This document shows, piece by piece, positions 8,214 through 17,139 of a DNA stretch of 64,000 bases. Made by a program: the position numbers and the translations under genes. Below the pieces are notes generated by a model, which did no database searches, was not told the origin of the DNA, and saw only the letters and a list, made by a program, of their open reading frames with translations. Location: assembly GCF_014648495.1 (NCBI RefSeq), contig NZ_BMRF01000005.1, forward strand, positions 372,001 to 436,000. The letters are read 5' to 3'. The stretch is from Actinomadura cremea (GTDB lineage: Bacteria > Actinomycetota > Actinomycetes > Streptosporangiales > Streptosporangiaceae). Position 1 is the first letter of the stretch; each line of letters begins with the position of its first letter.

Positions 8214-8966
8214 TCAGATAACCGGTTCGAAGCCGCTGATCCACGACCTCAGCTCGATGGTCATATCCCCCCACAGGCCGCTGACCAGCAGCACCCCGAG
8301 CAGCACCAGCATGCCGCCGCCGACCCGCATCACCAGCGGGTAGTGCCGCTTCACCGCGCCGAACGCGCCCAGCGCCCGCCGGTACGCCAGTGCCGCCGCC
8401 ACGAACGGCAGGCCGAGGCCCAAACAGTACGCGAGGGACAGCAGCGCACCCCGTCCCGCGCTCGCCTCCGTGATCGCCAGCCCCTGCACCGCGCCCAGCG
8501 TCGGCCCGATGCACGGCGTCCAGCCCAGCCCGAACAGGACGCCCAGCACGGGCGCCCCCGCGAGCCCCGCCGCCGGGAGCCGTCCGGACTTCACCGTCCG
8601 CTGCAGCCCCGGGACGAGCCCCATGAACGCCAGGCCGAACACGATCGTCACCACGCCCAGCACGCGCGTGATCGTCTCCTGGTACTCCAGCAGCCACCGT
8701 CCGAGCCCGCCGAAGACCGCGCCGTAGCTGACGAACACCACCGTGAACCCCGCGACGAACAGCACGACGCCCGCGAGCAGGCGTCCCTTCCGCTCGTCCG
8801 CGAGATCGGCGCCCGACATGCCCGTCACGTACGACAGGTAGCCCGGCACCAGCGGCAGCACGCACGGCGAGGCGAACGACACCAGCCCGGCCAGCGCCGC
8901 CAGCGGCGCCGCGGCCATCAGCGACCCGCTGACGACCGTCTCGTTCACCGCGGCCGCCGCGCTCAC
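8214..8966 (-). CDS. ccdA: Cytochrome c biogenesis protein CcdA (thiol electron carrier)
   Basis: A 250-residue membrane protein of the DsbD-transmembrane/CcdA family that passes electrons from cytoplasmic thioredoxin to the outside thiol reductase. Six helices are visible. The family cysteines are present: SFASPCVLPLVPGYLSYVTG (first Cys about residue 36) and GWTPCIGPTLG (about 150). The GTG start overlaps the resA stop by four bases. Its electrons would keep the CXXCH motif of apocytochrome c reduced through ResA before haem is attached. Confidence 0.93.
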   Translation of the reverse strand: MSAAAAVNETVVSGSLMAAAPLAALAGLVSFASPCVLPLVPGYLSYVTGMSGADLADERKGRLLAGVVLFVAGFTVVFVSYGAVFGGLGRWLLEYQETITRVLGVVTIVFGLAFMGLVPGLQRTVKSGRLPAAGLAGAPVLGVLFGLGWTPCIGPTLGAVQGLAITEASAGRGALLSLAYCLGLGLPFVAAALAYRRALGAFGAVKRHYPLVMRVGGGMLVLLGVLLVSGLWGDMTIELRSWISGFEPVI

Positions 8967-9547
8967 TTTTCCGCTAGCACGTCGGTGACCAGCGGATGCA
9001 GCTTGCTGTACGTCGTCGCGCCGATGATCCGGGCCGCGACCCGGCCCTGCCGGTCCAGCACGAGCGTGCTCGGGATCGCGTTCGGCGGCACCTCGCGGAA
9101 CGCGAGCGTCACCCGCCCGTCCGCGTCGAACACGCTCGGGTACGACACCTTGAAGTTGCGCTCGTACGCCTGCGCGTTCGGCTCCGAGTCCTTGAAGTTG
9201 ACGCCGACGAACGCGGCGCCCTTCTCCTTCGTCTCCGCGTGCACCTGCTCCAGCGACGGCGCCTCACCGCGGCACGGCGCGCACCAGGACGCCCAGAAGT
9301 TCACCACGACGACCTTGCCCCGGTAGTCCGCCAGCGCGAACGGCTTCCCGTCCAGGAACTTCCCGGTGACCTCGCCGACGTCCTTCCGGTCGCCGGGCGC
9401 GTACTCGGCCACGTTCCCGTCGCCGGACACGAACCGGTTCTCGCCCGCTCCGTCCTGCGCCGCGTCCGTCCCGGCGCAGCCGGCGAGCAGCCCGCACAGG
9501 GCGACGGCGGCCACGGCGGCGCGCACACGGAAGACACGGGGGTTCAA
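8963..9547 (-). CDS. resA: ResA/TlpA-like thioredoxin lipoprotein
   Basis: Exported thiol-disulfide reductase of 194 residues. The N-terminus is a lipoprotein signal with lipobox LLAGC (Cys about 23). The thioredoxin domain holds the active site WASWCAPCRGEAP (about 90-103) and a cis-proline region NAIPSTLVLD. It receives electrons from CcdA and reduces apocytochrome c. The TTG start at 9547 is supported by AGGAGGG at 9551-9557. It is the first gene of the cytochrome c maturation operon; a dyad lies just upstream. Confidence 0.92.
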   Translation of the reverse strand: MNPRVFRVRAAVAAVALCGLLAGCAGTDAAQDGAGENRFVSGDGNVAEYAPGDRKDVGEVTGKFLDGKPFALADYRGKVVVVNFWASWCAPCRGEAPSLEQVHAETKEKGAAFVGVNFKDSEPNAQAYERNFKVSYPSVFDADGRVTLAFREVPPNAIPSTLVLDRQGRVAARIIGATTYSKLHPLVTDVLAEK

Positions 9548-9560
9548 CGGACCCTCCTAC

Positions 9561-9577
9561 TACTACAGGTCGTAGTA
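9561..9577. promoter_or_regulatory. TACTAC-N5-GTAGTA dyad before resA
   Basis: Perfect 6-bp arms around 5 bases, 14 bases upstream of the resA start and next to its ribosome binding site. Such TAC/GTA dyads are used by BlaI/MecI-type repressors, so this is a candidate operator of the cytochrome c maturation operon. No BlaI-like gene is seen in this window. A leader hairpin is the alternative. Confidence 0.4.
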
Positions 9578-9596
9578 CAACAATCTACCGGCGCCC

Positions 9597-10235
9597 TCAG
9601 GCGCCCGCGACACCGGGTTCCCCGCCGAGCCCCCCGGCGGGCTCGCAGTACGCGACCTCGACGAGCCGGTTCCCCTCGAACGTCAGGCTCGTCACGCTCG
9701 CCAGCCCGCACTCCCGCTTCACCGGGTGGTGCCACAGCCGCCGCCGCTCCGCGTGCAACCGCAGGACCCACACCGGAAGCTGGTGGCTCACGCACACCGC
9801 CTCGTGCCCGCGCGCCGAGTCACGCGCGCGGATCACCGCCGCGCGCATCCGCGCCGCCAGGTCGCGGTACGGCTCGCCCCAGGACGGCCTGAACGGGTTC
9901 ATCAGGTACCGCCAGTGCTCGGGCCGCCGCAGCGATCCGGCCCCCACGCCGAACGTCAGCCCCTCGAAGTGGTTGTCGGCCTCCGTCAGCCGATCGTCCA
10001 CCGTTACCGGCAGATCGAACGCGTCCGCCAGCGGCGCCGCCGTCTCGAGCGCCCGCTGCATCGGCGACGAGAACAGCGCCGAGACGTCCCGGTCGGAGAA
10101 CCACTTCGCGGCGGCCTTGGCCATGAGGAGACCGTCCTCGCTGAGCCGGTAGCCGGGCAGCCGCCCGTAGAGGATTCCGCCCGGATTGTGCACCTCACCG
10201 TGCCGCAGCAGGTGAACGATCGTCTTCTCAGTCAT
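9597..10235 (-). CDS. Histidine phosphatase family protein (phosphoglycerate-mutase-like)
   Basis: 212 residues. The catalytic signature is HLLRHGEV (His near residue 10), with SSPMQRALET (second Arg of the phosphate pocket), acid region WGEPYRDLAARM and the second catalytic histidine in CVSHQLPVWV. These are the four pocket elements of the histidine phosphatase branch. The ATG at 10235 is chosen because the RHG motif follows at the usual distance; an open frame extends upstream without domain content. Position between hemL and resA matches the usual actinobacterial neighbourhood. Substrate unknown; a true glycolytic mutase is unlikely. Confidence 0.88.
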   Translation of the reverse strand: MTEKTIVHLLRHGEVHNPGGILYGRLPGYRLSEDGLLMAKAAAKWFSDRDVSALFSSPMQRALETAAPLADAFDLPVTVDDRLTEADNHFEGLTFGVGAGSLRRPEHWRYLMNPFRPSWGEPYRDLAARMRAAVIRARDSARGHEAVCVSHQLPVWVLRLHAERRRLWHHPVKRECGLASVTSLTFEGNRLVEVAYCEPAGGLGGEPGVAGA

Positions 10236-10370
10236 GGCGACGTCAGGGTACCTGCTCAATTGCGTTGAACTCGGCCGCGGGCGCTGGGCCCGCACCCAGT
10301 ACAACGCGTGCGATCGCCGCATTGCTCCCCCCGCGTCCAGGGGCACGCTGCGCCGGGGACGGCCAGGCGC

Positions 10371-12380
10371 TCATCGGCGGGCGGTTCCCACGAAGTCCGC
10401 GATCGTCCGGGCGGCCCGGTCCAGAACGGCCGGGTCGGCGCCCGCGGCCCGGGCCGACCGGACGAACCCGTACGTCAGCGCGGCGGTGCACACGTTCGCC
10501 TTGTCCCACGGCATGACGCACGTGAGCGTCCCGGGCGCCCCTTCGTCGCCGACCATCGCCAGCACGACCGACACGTAGGGGGACGGCGGACGCTCCCCCA
10601 GCGGCGTATCGGTACCGATCACCGCGCGGATCCGCGTGCCGTCCGCCGGGAGCCGCCGCGGGTCGCCGAGCGCCGACTCGCACACCTCGCCCGTCTCCCG
10701 CTGCTCCGCCGCCTCCGGTGAATCCGGGAAGTACGAGCAGTACACGGTCGCGATCCCGCCGACGGACCCCTGCCATCCGTACCGGACCACGCCCGTCCGC
10801 TCGGCCCCGACCTGGCCGACGCCGCTCGCGGCCCCGACCGACCCGCCGCACTCCGCGCCCGCGGGCCCGATGAGGTACTGGCCGCCGATGTGGAAGACCC
10901 CCGTGCCGGCGGGCATCCGCACCGTCTCCGGGATCCGGACCTGCGCCTCCCCCGGGCCCTCCTGCATGGGGCTCCCGTCGGGCCCCATCCGATCGCAGTG
11001 CGTGACCGACGCGACCGTGGCCGTCCGCGAGGGACTCGCCGCGACCGACCGCCCCGCCCGCGCGGGGTCCTCGTCGCCCGGCTGCACCACGAGCAACGCC
11101 CCGCCGCCGATCACGGCGACCGTCCCGCACGCCGCCGCGCCCATCCCGAGCGCCGCCTTCAGCCCGCCGGCGCCCGCCTTCGCCGCGACGGCCTTCCCCG
11201 CCCCGTGCGCCCCCGCCTGCGCGGCGCCGTGCGCGGCCGGCTGGCCCGCACCCTGGGCGGCCGCCTCACCGGCCCCGTGCGCGACCGCCTCGCCCACGCC
11301 CTGCCCGGCGCCCCCCGTGGCCGCCTGACCCGCACCTTGGACGACCGCGTCGCCCGCCCCGTGCGCGACCGCCTCGCCCACGCCCTGCCCGACCCCGTCG
11401 GCTGCGCCGTGGACGACCGCGTCCCCGGCCGCGTCGCCCGCCCCGTGGGCGACCGCCTCGCCGGCTCCGTGCGCGATCGCGTCGCCCGTCCCCGGCGCGG
11501 CGGCGCCGGGGAGGAGCGAGGCCGCCACCGGGAAGAGGGCCGCCAGCGCGGCGGCGGACGCGGCGAGGGCCCGGACGCCGGTGTGCTCCCAGCCGGGGCC
11601 GTACGCCTCGGCGGCGACGGCCTCCAGCTCCTCGATGAACGCGGACGCGGCGGCGGGACGGTCCCCGGGGGACTTCGCCATGCCCCGAGCGACAAGCGGG
11701 CGGAGCGGTTCGGGGACGGTCTCGACCGGGATCTCGCCCGTGCGGTGGGCGAGCAGGAGGGCGGCGCGGTCGCCGGTGAACGGACGGCGTCCGGTGGCGC
11801 ACTCGACGAACACGCAGGTGGCCGCGTACACGTCGGTGGCCGGAGTGGCGGTGTGGCGGTCCCACTGTTCGGGCGCCATGTAGTACGGGGTGCCCGCGCC
11901 GCCCGCCTCCTGCCCGGCGGGGGTGGCGATGCCGAAGTCGACGAGGCGGCTCAGGCCGTCCGCGGGAACGACCACGTTCGCGGGCTTGTAGTCGCGGTGG
12001 ACGACGCCCAGGGCGTGGGCGGCGGCGAGTCCGAGGAGGGAGCCCTTGAGGACGGCGAGGGACGCCTCGGGGCCGAGTGCGCCCTCGCGGCCGAGGACCG
12101 CCTTGAGGGAGACGCCGTCGACCGCCTCCATGATGATCGCGGCGCCGTCCGGTCCCTCGACGAGCCGGTAGAGGCGGGCGATGTGCGGGCTGTCGGCCCG
12201 CCCGAGCATCCGGGCCTCGTGCCGCAGCCGCTCGCGCTCCGCCTCGTCCGGGTTCCCGGTCAGGTACTTGATCGCCACCAGGGCGCCCGACTCGTCGTGC
12301 CGCGCCAGGACGACCCGTCCCTGCGCTCCCGCGCCGAGTTCCCGAACCTCCGTGTAGCCGCCGACCGCCCACTGGGACAC
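10371..12380 (-). CDS. Membrane Ser/Thr protein kinase with Ala/Gly/His repeat segment
   Basis: 669 residues. The kinase domain (10-262) is complete: glycine loop GAGAQGRV, VAIK lysine 38, catalytic HRDYKPANV (Asp130), DFG (148-150), and APE (169-171). Then comes a hydrophobic stretch (about 271-292), a roughly 100-residue run built from HGAG, VGEAVAHGAG and QGAGQ units (300-398), a transmembrane helix (about 412-432), and an exported C-terminal domain of about 230 residues with several cysteines. GTG start. The Hanks-type kinase should be active; signal and targets are unknown. The repeat lies between two hydrophobic segments, an unusual layout. Single gene, followed by the histidine phosphatase gene on the same strand. 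Confidence 0.9.
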   Translation of the reverse strand: MSQWAVGGYTEVRELGAGAQGRVVLARHDESGALVAIKYLTGNPDEAERERLRHEARMLGRADSPHIARLYRLVEGPDGAAIIMEAVDGVSLKAVLGREGALGPEASLAVLKGSLLGLAAAHALGVVHRDYKPANVVVPADGLSRLVDFGIATPAGQEAGGAGTPYYMAPEQWDRHTATPATDVYAATCVFVECATGRRPFTGDRAALLLAHRTGEIPVETVPEPLRPLVARGMAKSPGDRPAAASAFIEELEAVAAEAYGPGWEHTGVRALAASAAALAALFPVAASLLPGAAAPGTGDAIAHGAGEAVAHGAGDAAGDAVVHGAADGVGQGVGEAVAHGAGDAVVQGAGQAATGGAGQGVGEAVAHGAGEAAAQGAGQPAAHGAAQAGAHGAGKAVAAKAGAGGLKAALGMGAAACGTVAVIGGGALLVVQPGDEDPARAGRSVAASPSRTATVASVTHCDRMGPDGSPMQEGPGEAQVRIPETVRMPAGTGVFHIGGQYLIGPAGAECGGSVGAASGVGQVGAERTGVVRYGWQGSVGGIATVYCSYFPDSPEAAEQRETGEVCESALGDPRRLPADGTRIRAVIGTDTPLGERPPSPYVSVVLAMVGDEGAPGTLTCVMPWDKANVCTAALTYGFVRSARAAGADPAVLDRAARTIADFVGTARR

Positions 12381-12519
12381 GTACCGCCTCCATCCAACGT
12401 GATCTTCGCTGGTTTGGGACGACCGGATCCGCCCTCAGGTTCGCGCCGTCTGCGCGAACCGCGTTCCGTCCCCGCGCAGGCGCGGCGAGCGCACGCGCCA
12501 CTCGCTGGAGGACGGCCGC

Positions 12520-13416
12520 CTAGCGGCCCGACGCCATGGGCAGCGCCTTGAGGACCGCCCGGATGGCGGGGCGGCGGGCGGCTTTCTCACGCCAGACGGC
12601 GTAGACGCAGCGGTAGAGGGGGTCGGTGAGAGGGACGACCACGACGCCGGGCGGGACGTCGCAGCGGCCCATCCGGGGGAGGATCGCGTTGCCGAGCCCG
12701 GCGCCGACGAGCGCGAGCTGGGTGGCGAACTCGTAGGCCATGTGGACGATGCGGGGTTCGCTGTCGACGGCGCGGAGGGTGCGCAGGAGCCAGTCGCAGC
12801 AGATGCTGTCGGGCGAGGAGCTGATCCAGGGGTCGCCCGCGAGTTCCTTGAGGTCGACGGCGTCGCGGCCGGCGAGGGGGTGGTCGGCGCAGAGCGCGAC
12901 GTCGGCGACGTCCTCGCAGATCGCGGCCTTCTGGAGGCCGTCGGGGAGCGGGAGGGGCTCGTTGTTCCAGTCCTGGACGACCGCCATGTCGAGGTCGCCG
13001 CGCAGGACGAGCGGCATGCTCTGCAGGGGGTCCTCCTCACGGAGGAGGACGCGCAGGTCGGGGTGGTCGGTGCGGAGGCGGCGCAGGGCGTCCGGGACGA
13101 GGCCGCGGGCGGCGGTCGGGAACGCGGCGAGGGTGAGCTGGCCGACGACGGAGCCGCGGTGGGCCTCGAGGTCGGCCTGGGCCTGCTCGACGAGGGACAG
13201 GATGCGCTCGGCGTGCGCGACGAGGAGTTCGGCGGCGTCGGTGAGGCGGACGCCGCGGCCGTTGCGCTCGAGCAGTTTCTGCCCGGTCTCGCGCTCGAGC
13301 TTGGCGAGCTGCTGGGAGACGGCGGACGTGGTGACGTGCAGGACGTCGGCGGCGGCGCTGACCGAGCCGTAGGTCGCCACGGAGTGCAGGGCGCGCAGCC
13401 GTTCCAGATCGAGCAT
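12520..13416 (-). CDS. LysR-family transcriptional regulator
   Basis: 298 residues with a typical N-terminal winged helix (LRALHSVATYGSVSAAADVL, then SAVSQQLAKLE) and a periplasmic-binding-like effector domain. ATG start. It faces a decayed EamA-type transporter gene at 13488, the usual divergent partner of this regulator group. With that target broken, the regulator may be left without its original function or control other genes. Effector unknown. Confidence 0.9.
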   Translation of the reverse strand: MLDLERLRALHSVATYGSVSAAADVLHVTTSAVSQQLAKLERETGQKLLERNGRGVRLTDAAELLVAHAERILSLVEQAQADLEAHRGSVVGQLTLAAFPTAARGLVPDALRRLRTDHPDLRVLLREEDPLQSMPLVLRGDLDMAVVQDWNNEPLPLPDGLQKAAICEDVADVALCADHPLAGRDAVDLKELAGDPWISSSPDSICCDWLLRTLRAVDSEPRIVHMAYEFATQLALVGAGLGNAILPRMGRCDVPPGVVVVPLTDPLYRCVYAVWREKAARRPAIRAVLKALPMASGR

Positions 13417-13487
13417 GTAGCGACTCTAAAGCGAGGGCCGAAGAAGGTCTAGCTTGCGCTTAAAGGCGGGCCGATGAGGATCGGTGC

Positions 13488-13665
13488 ATGAGACCGCGCC
13501 ACGTCCTGCCGGCAACGCTGATCGCCGCGCTCCGGGACTTCGACTTCGTCCCGATCAGCATAGCCCTGGACGACTTTCCCCGTTCGTGATGGCGGCGCTG
13601 CGGTTCTCGGCGGCGGCGGTCCTGGTGGTGGCCGGCGTCGCGGCGGGCTCGGTGCGGTTCGCGCG
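13488..13665 (+). pseudogene. Remnant of an EamA/DMT-family transporter gene
   Basis: From the ATG at 13488 the first 33 codons read MRPRHVLPATLIAALRDFDF then VPISIALDDFP, the typical start of an EamA drug/metabolite exporter, and stop at a TGA at 13587-13589. The next part of the family sequence, MAALRFSAAAVLVV, continues in another frame from 13589. No further transporter sequence was recognised after about 13665; a full gene would need about 900 bases. So the gene is frameshifted and missing most of its length. Its divergent LysR partner is intact. Confidence 0.7.
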
Positions 13666-13959
13666 CGGCCCGTGCGGGGCGTCCGGCCCGTCGAGACGAG
13701 GTGATCGACGGCCCGGCCGTGCGCGCCGCTGCGCGCGCACGGCCGGAGGGCGTCGGACGGGCTCTAGAGGCCCTGCCTCAAGTGCGCGCCCCCGCCGGAG
13801 CGGACGAGGACTCCTGCGATCGCGAGCGAAGCCAGGGGCGGGCGAAGCGAGGCCCTGATCGCGCAGCGAGCCCCTGGGCGAGTCGGAGCGATGCGGCAAC
13901 CGCACGCGAAGCCCGTTGAAGGAAGGCCGCCTTGCGGCCTGACGCCGAGGGCGAAGCGA
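13666..13959. other. Non-coding stretch with two strong hairpins after the EamA remnant
   Basis: No convincing gene. It holds a 14-bp perfect stem around CGCTGC (13713-13746, inner arms GGCCGTGCGCGC and its complement) and AGGCCGC-CTT-GCGGCCT (13924-13940), the latter placed to terminate hemL, which ends at 13960. Between them are several short GCGAAGC/AGCGAG motifs of unclear meaning. The region may include leftover sequence of the deleted transporter gene. Confidence 0.5.
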
Positions 13960-15249
13960 TCAAACACGCGCGGCGGCGCGGGCGGCGTGCGGGAGGGCGT
14001 CCAGGACGCGCCCGACGGCCTCGTCGTCGTGCGCGGCGGACAGGAACCACACCTCGAACGCGGACGGCGGCAGGTACACGCCGCGCTCCAGGGCGGCGTG
14101 GAAGAACGCCGCGTAGGCCCTCGAATCCTGGCGCTGGGCGGCGGTGAAGTCGCCGACCTTCTCGTCGGTGAAGAAGATCGAGAAGAGGTTCCCGGCGTGC
14201 TGCGGGCTGTGCGGGACGCCCTCCTTCGCCAGCGCCTCGGACGCGGCCTTCAGGACGGTCGCGGCGGCGGAGTCGATCGCGGCGTACACGTCGGCGGTCG
14301 CGTTGCGGAGGGTGGCGAGGCCGGCGGCGGTGGCGAGCGGGTTCCCCGAGAGGGTGCCCGCCTGGTAGACGGGGCCGGCGGGGGCGAGGCGGTCCATGAT
14401 GTCGGCGCGGCCGCCGAACGCGGCGGCGGGCAGCCCGCCGCCCATCACCTTCCCGAACGTCACGAGATCGCCGGCGACGCCCTCCAGCCCGTACCAGCCC
14501 GACCGGGACGCCCGGAAGCCGGTGAGCACCTCGTCGATCACGAGGAGGGCGCCGTAGCGTTCGCAGAGCCGCTTGAGGAGGGCGTTGAAGTCGGGCAGCG
14601 GTGGGACGACGCCCATGTTGCACGGCACCGCCTCGGTGATCACGCACGCGATGTCGTGACCGTGCTCGTCGAACGCCAGCTCCACGGCGGCGACGTCGTT
14701 GTACGGCAGGACGATCGTGTCCGCGGTCGTCGCGCCGGTGACGCCCGGGGTGTCGGGGAGGCCGAACGTGGCGACGCCGGAGCCCGCGGCGGCGAGGAGG
14801 GAGTCGACGTGCCCGTGGTAGCAGCCCGCGAACTTCAGCACCTTCGGACGGGACGTGAACCCGCGGGCCAGCCGGATCGCCGACATCGTCGCCTCGGTGC
14901 CGGAGTTGACCAGCCGCACCTTCTCCACCGGCGTGCGCGCGGCGATCTCCTCGGCGAGCTCCACCTCGCCCGGTGTGGGCGCACCGTAGGACGTCCCGTG
15001 CCCGGCGGCCTCGCGGACCGCGTCCACGACGGCGGGGTGGGCGTGCCCGAGGATCATCGGGCCCCACGAGCACACGAGGTCGACGTACTCGTTTCCGTCC
15101 ACGTCGGTCAGGTACGGGCCGCGCGCGGACGCCATGAAGCGGGGCGTGCCGCCGACGGCCCCGAAGGCCCGGACCGGCGAGTTCACGCCGCCCGGGACGA
15201 CCCCGCCGGCACGCTCGAACAACTGCTGGGAGCGATCGGTTCCAGTCAC
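13960..15249 (-). CDS. hemL: Glutamate-1-semialdehyde 2,1-aminomutase
   Basis: PLP enzyme of the C5 haem pathway that turns glutamate-1-semialdehyde into 5-aminolevulinate. 429 residues, full length. Landmarks: [17 protein letters not shown] at the N-terminus, [17 protein letters not shown] (PLP phosphate site), [10 protein letters not shown], and the PLP lysine in [18 protein letters not shown] (near residue 265). GTG start. It acts just after HemA, encoded at 23628-25187 in this window. A hairpin lies just after the stop. Confidence 0.95.
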   Translation of the reverse strand: MTGTDRSQQLFERAGGVVPGGVNSPVRAFGAVGGTPRFMASARGPYLTDVDGNEYVDLVCSWGPMILGHAHPAVVDAVREAAGHGTSYGAPTPGEVELAEEIAARTPVEKVRLVNSGTEATMSAIRLARGFTSRPKVLKFAGCYHGHVDSLLAAAGSGVATFGLPDTPGVTGATTADTIVLPYNDVAAVELAFDEHGHDIACVITEAVPCNMGVVPPLPDFNALLKRLCERYGALLVIDEVLTGFRASRSGWYGLEGVAGDLVTFGKVMGGGLPAAAFGGRADIMDRLAPAGPVYQAGTLSGNPLATAAGLATLRNATADVYAAIDSAAATVLKAASEALAKEGVPHSPQHAGNLFSIFFTDEKVGDFTAAQRQDSRAYAAFFHAALERGVYLPPSAFEVWFLSAAHDDEAVGRVLDALPHAARAAARV

Positions 15250-15285
15250 GGTTCCATCCTGTCAGTTGCAGTTCGGCGACTTGCC

Positions 15286-15313
15286 TTGACCTCGCCGGGC
15301 GCGGACCTATATT
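15286..15313 (+). promoter_or_regulatory. Candidate housekeeping promoter of the pseudokinase gene
   Basis: TTGACC (15286-15291) and TATATT (15308-15313) are separated by 16 bases, close to the sigma-70/HrdB pattern and strikingly AT-rich for this genome. It lies between divergent hemL and the pseudokinase gene and points toward the latter, about 85 bases before its start. Confidence 0.5.
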
Positions 15314-15396
15314 CCACCAAGTGACGACATCGGCGCCCGTACCGGCGCCTTCCCCCTTTCACCGGCGATCAGCCGTATCGAGGAGTGGCTTTCAAC

Positions 15397-17073
15397 GTGG
15401 TCGACGGCTGGACGGTCCCGGGCTTCACGCACGAACGGGAACTGGGCGGCGGCGCATCCGGCAGGGTGGCACTGGCGGTCGACGACACCACCGGCACCAG
15501 GGTCGCGATCAGGTACCTGGACCGGCGGCTCGTCGACGACCAGTCGTTCATGGCCCGGTTCAGCGAACGGGCCCGCACGCTCACGCAGGTCGAGGACCCC
15601 AACGTCGTCGACGTCTATGACTTCGTGACCGGCGCCGAGGGCGCGGCCCTCGTCATGCAGCACGTCGAGGGCGTCAGCCTGCGCCGCGTCCTCGCCGTGC
15701 AGGGGCCGGTCGGCCCGCTCGCGGCACTGTCCACGCTCGGCGGGACGCTGCTCGGGCTCGCGGCGGCGCACGAGCACGACGTGCTGCACGGCACCGTGCG
15801 TCCGTCCGACGTGCTGGTGGACGAGCGGGGCAACGCCGTGGTGGGCGACTTCGCGCTCGCGCCGCCCGGCACCGAGGCGCAGACCGTCCCGCCGTATGCG
15901 GCGCCCGAACTGTGGGACGGCGCGCCCGCGACCGTCGCCACCGACGTGTACGCGGCCACCGCCGTGTTCTTCGAGTGCCTCACCGGGCGGCCGCCGTTCG
16001 CCGGACGCAACATGGCGCGGCTGCACCGGGAGGCGCCGATCCCCGTCGAGGAGGCGCCCGGACCGCTCCGCGACCTCCTGCAGCGGGGCCTCGCGAAGGA
16101 CCCGGCCGACCGGCCCGCGTCCGTCGCGGACTTCATCAGCGCCCTCGAAGAGGCCGCGATCTCCGCCTACGGGCCGTCCTGGGAGGCGCAGGGCCGCGGC
16201 CGGCTCACCGAGCTGGCCGCCGAGGCCGCGCGGCGTCCCGAACCGAAGAAGTCGTCCCGCGGGACCGGGCGCAACGCGATCGTCACGACGGCCGCGCAGC
16301 CCGCCCGCGGGTCCCGGGCGCGCTGGATCGGCGCGGGCGTCGCCACCCTCGTCGTGATCGCCGGCGCGGCCGTCGGCGCGACCATGCTGACCGGGGGCGA
16401 GAAGCGCGATCCGGTCGCCGCCCCGCCCACCCCGGCGCAGCAGAGCACCAGCCCGCAGCCCGTCCTGCCGGAGGGCGGCGTGGACCCGGTGCCGCTGATC
16501 ACGCAGATCGAGCAGGCCACCGCGCGGGCCCCGGGCGCCGCGTTCGACTTCGCGCGGGACGGCGAGGGCGCCGTCCGGGCCAAGGGCACCTTCGCGGTCG
16601 TGCCGGGCTCCCGCCCGTCCTACGCGATGACGGTCCGGGGCACCGGCGACGCGCGCAGCGCGGGCAAGACCATCGTGGTCGGCGACCGCTTCCACGGGGA
16701 GGTGTCGCGCAAGTGGCGCGCCCTGCCGGGGAAGAACCCGTACGCCGCGCTGACCGAGCAGGTCCGGCAGGGGAGCTCGGTGACGACCGTGACGTCCCTC
16801 CTGCGCACCGCCACGGAGCTGCGCAAGGACGGCGACGTCTACAAGGGCGCGGCTCCCGCGGCGGCCCTCGCGCAGGTCCCGGGCGTCGGTCCGCTCTACA
16901 CGTCCCTCACCCGGACGACGGGCGCGGCGACGATCGAGTTCGCGATCAGGATCGACCGCCTGAACCGTCCCGCCGCGCTCTGGATGCGCGCCGGGGAGCC
17001 GAAGGCCCGCCACGCCGTCCTGCAGACCACCTACGCCGACTGGGGCCGCAAGAGCGTCAAGGCGCCCCGCTAG
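15397..17073 (+). CDS. Membrane pseudokinase with exported C-terminal domain
   Basis: 558 residues from the GTG at 15397, which has GAGGAG 11 bases upstream; a GTG at 15385 in the same frame overlaps that signal and is less likely. The kinase fold is clear (GGGASGRV, DVYAATAVFFECLTG) but key residues are gone: VAIK is VAIR (Arg39), HRDLKPEN reads HGTVRPSDV (catalytic Asp replaced by Thr133), and DFG is DFA. So ATP phosphotransfer is unlikely. A basic linker, one membrane helix (about 305-330) and an exported domain of about 200 residues follow; the latter resembles LppX/LprG-like lipid-binding domains by pattern. It may scaffold or sense at the membrane. Divergent from hemL. Confidence 0.82.
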   Translation: MVDGWTVPGFTHERELGGGASGRVALAVDDTTGTRVAIRYLDRRLVDDQSFMARFSERARTLTQVEDPNVVDVYDFVTGAEGAALVMQHVEGVSLRRVLAVQGPVGPLAALSTLGGTLLGLAAAHEHDVLHGTVRPSDVLVDERGNAVVGDFALAPPGTEAQTVPPYAAPELWDGAPATVATDVYAATAVFFECLTGRPPFAGRNMARLHREAPIPVEEAPGPLRDLLQRGLAKDPADRPASVADFISALEEAAISAYGPSWEAQGRGRLTELAAEAARRPEPKKSSRGTGRNAIVTTAAQPARGSRARWIGAGVATLVVIAGAAVGATMLTGGEKRDPVAAPPTPAQQSTSPQPVLPEGGVDPVPLITQIEQATARAPGAAFDFARDGEGAVRAKGTFAVVPGSRPSYAMTVRGTGDARSAGKTIVVGDRFHGEVSRKWRALPGKNPYAALTEQVRQGSSVTTVTSLLRTATELRKDGDVYKGAAPAAALAQVPGVGPLYTSLTRTTGAATIEFAIRIDRLNRPAALWMRAGEPKARHAVLQTTYADWGRKSVKAPR

Positions 17074-17080
17074 GCATGCC

Positions 17081-17116
17081 GCGGGCCCCGGAATCCGGCG
17101 CGATTCCGGGGCCCGC
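17081..17116. terminator. Strong bidirectional hairpin terminator
   Basis: GCGGGCCCCGGAATC pairs perfectly with GATTCCGGGGCCCGC around a CGGCGC loop: a 15-bp stem, 7 bases after the pseudokinase stop and 23 bases past the end of the convergent DUF2236 gene. No T-tract, as often in high-GC actinobacteria. Confidence 0.75.
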
Positions 17117-17139
17117 CGTCTCGGGGGACGGCTCCCTGC

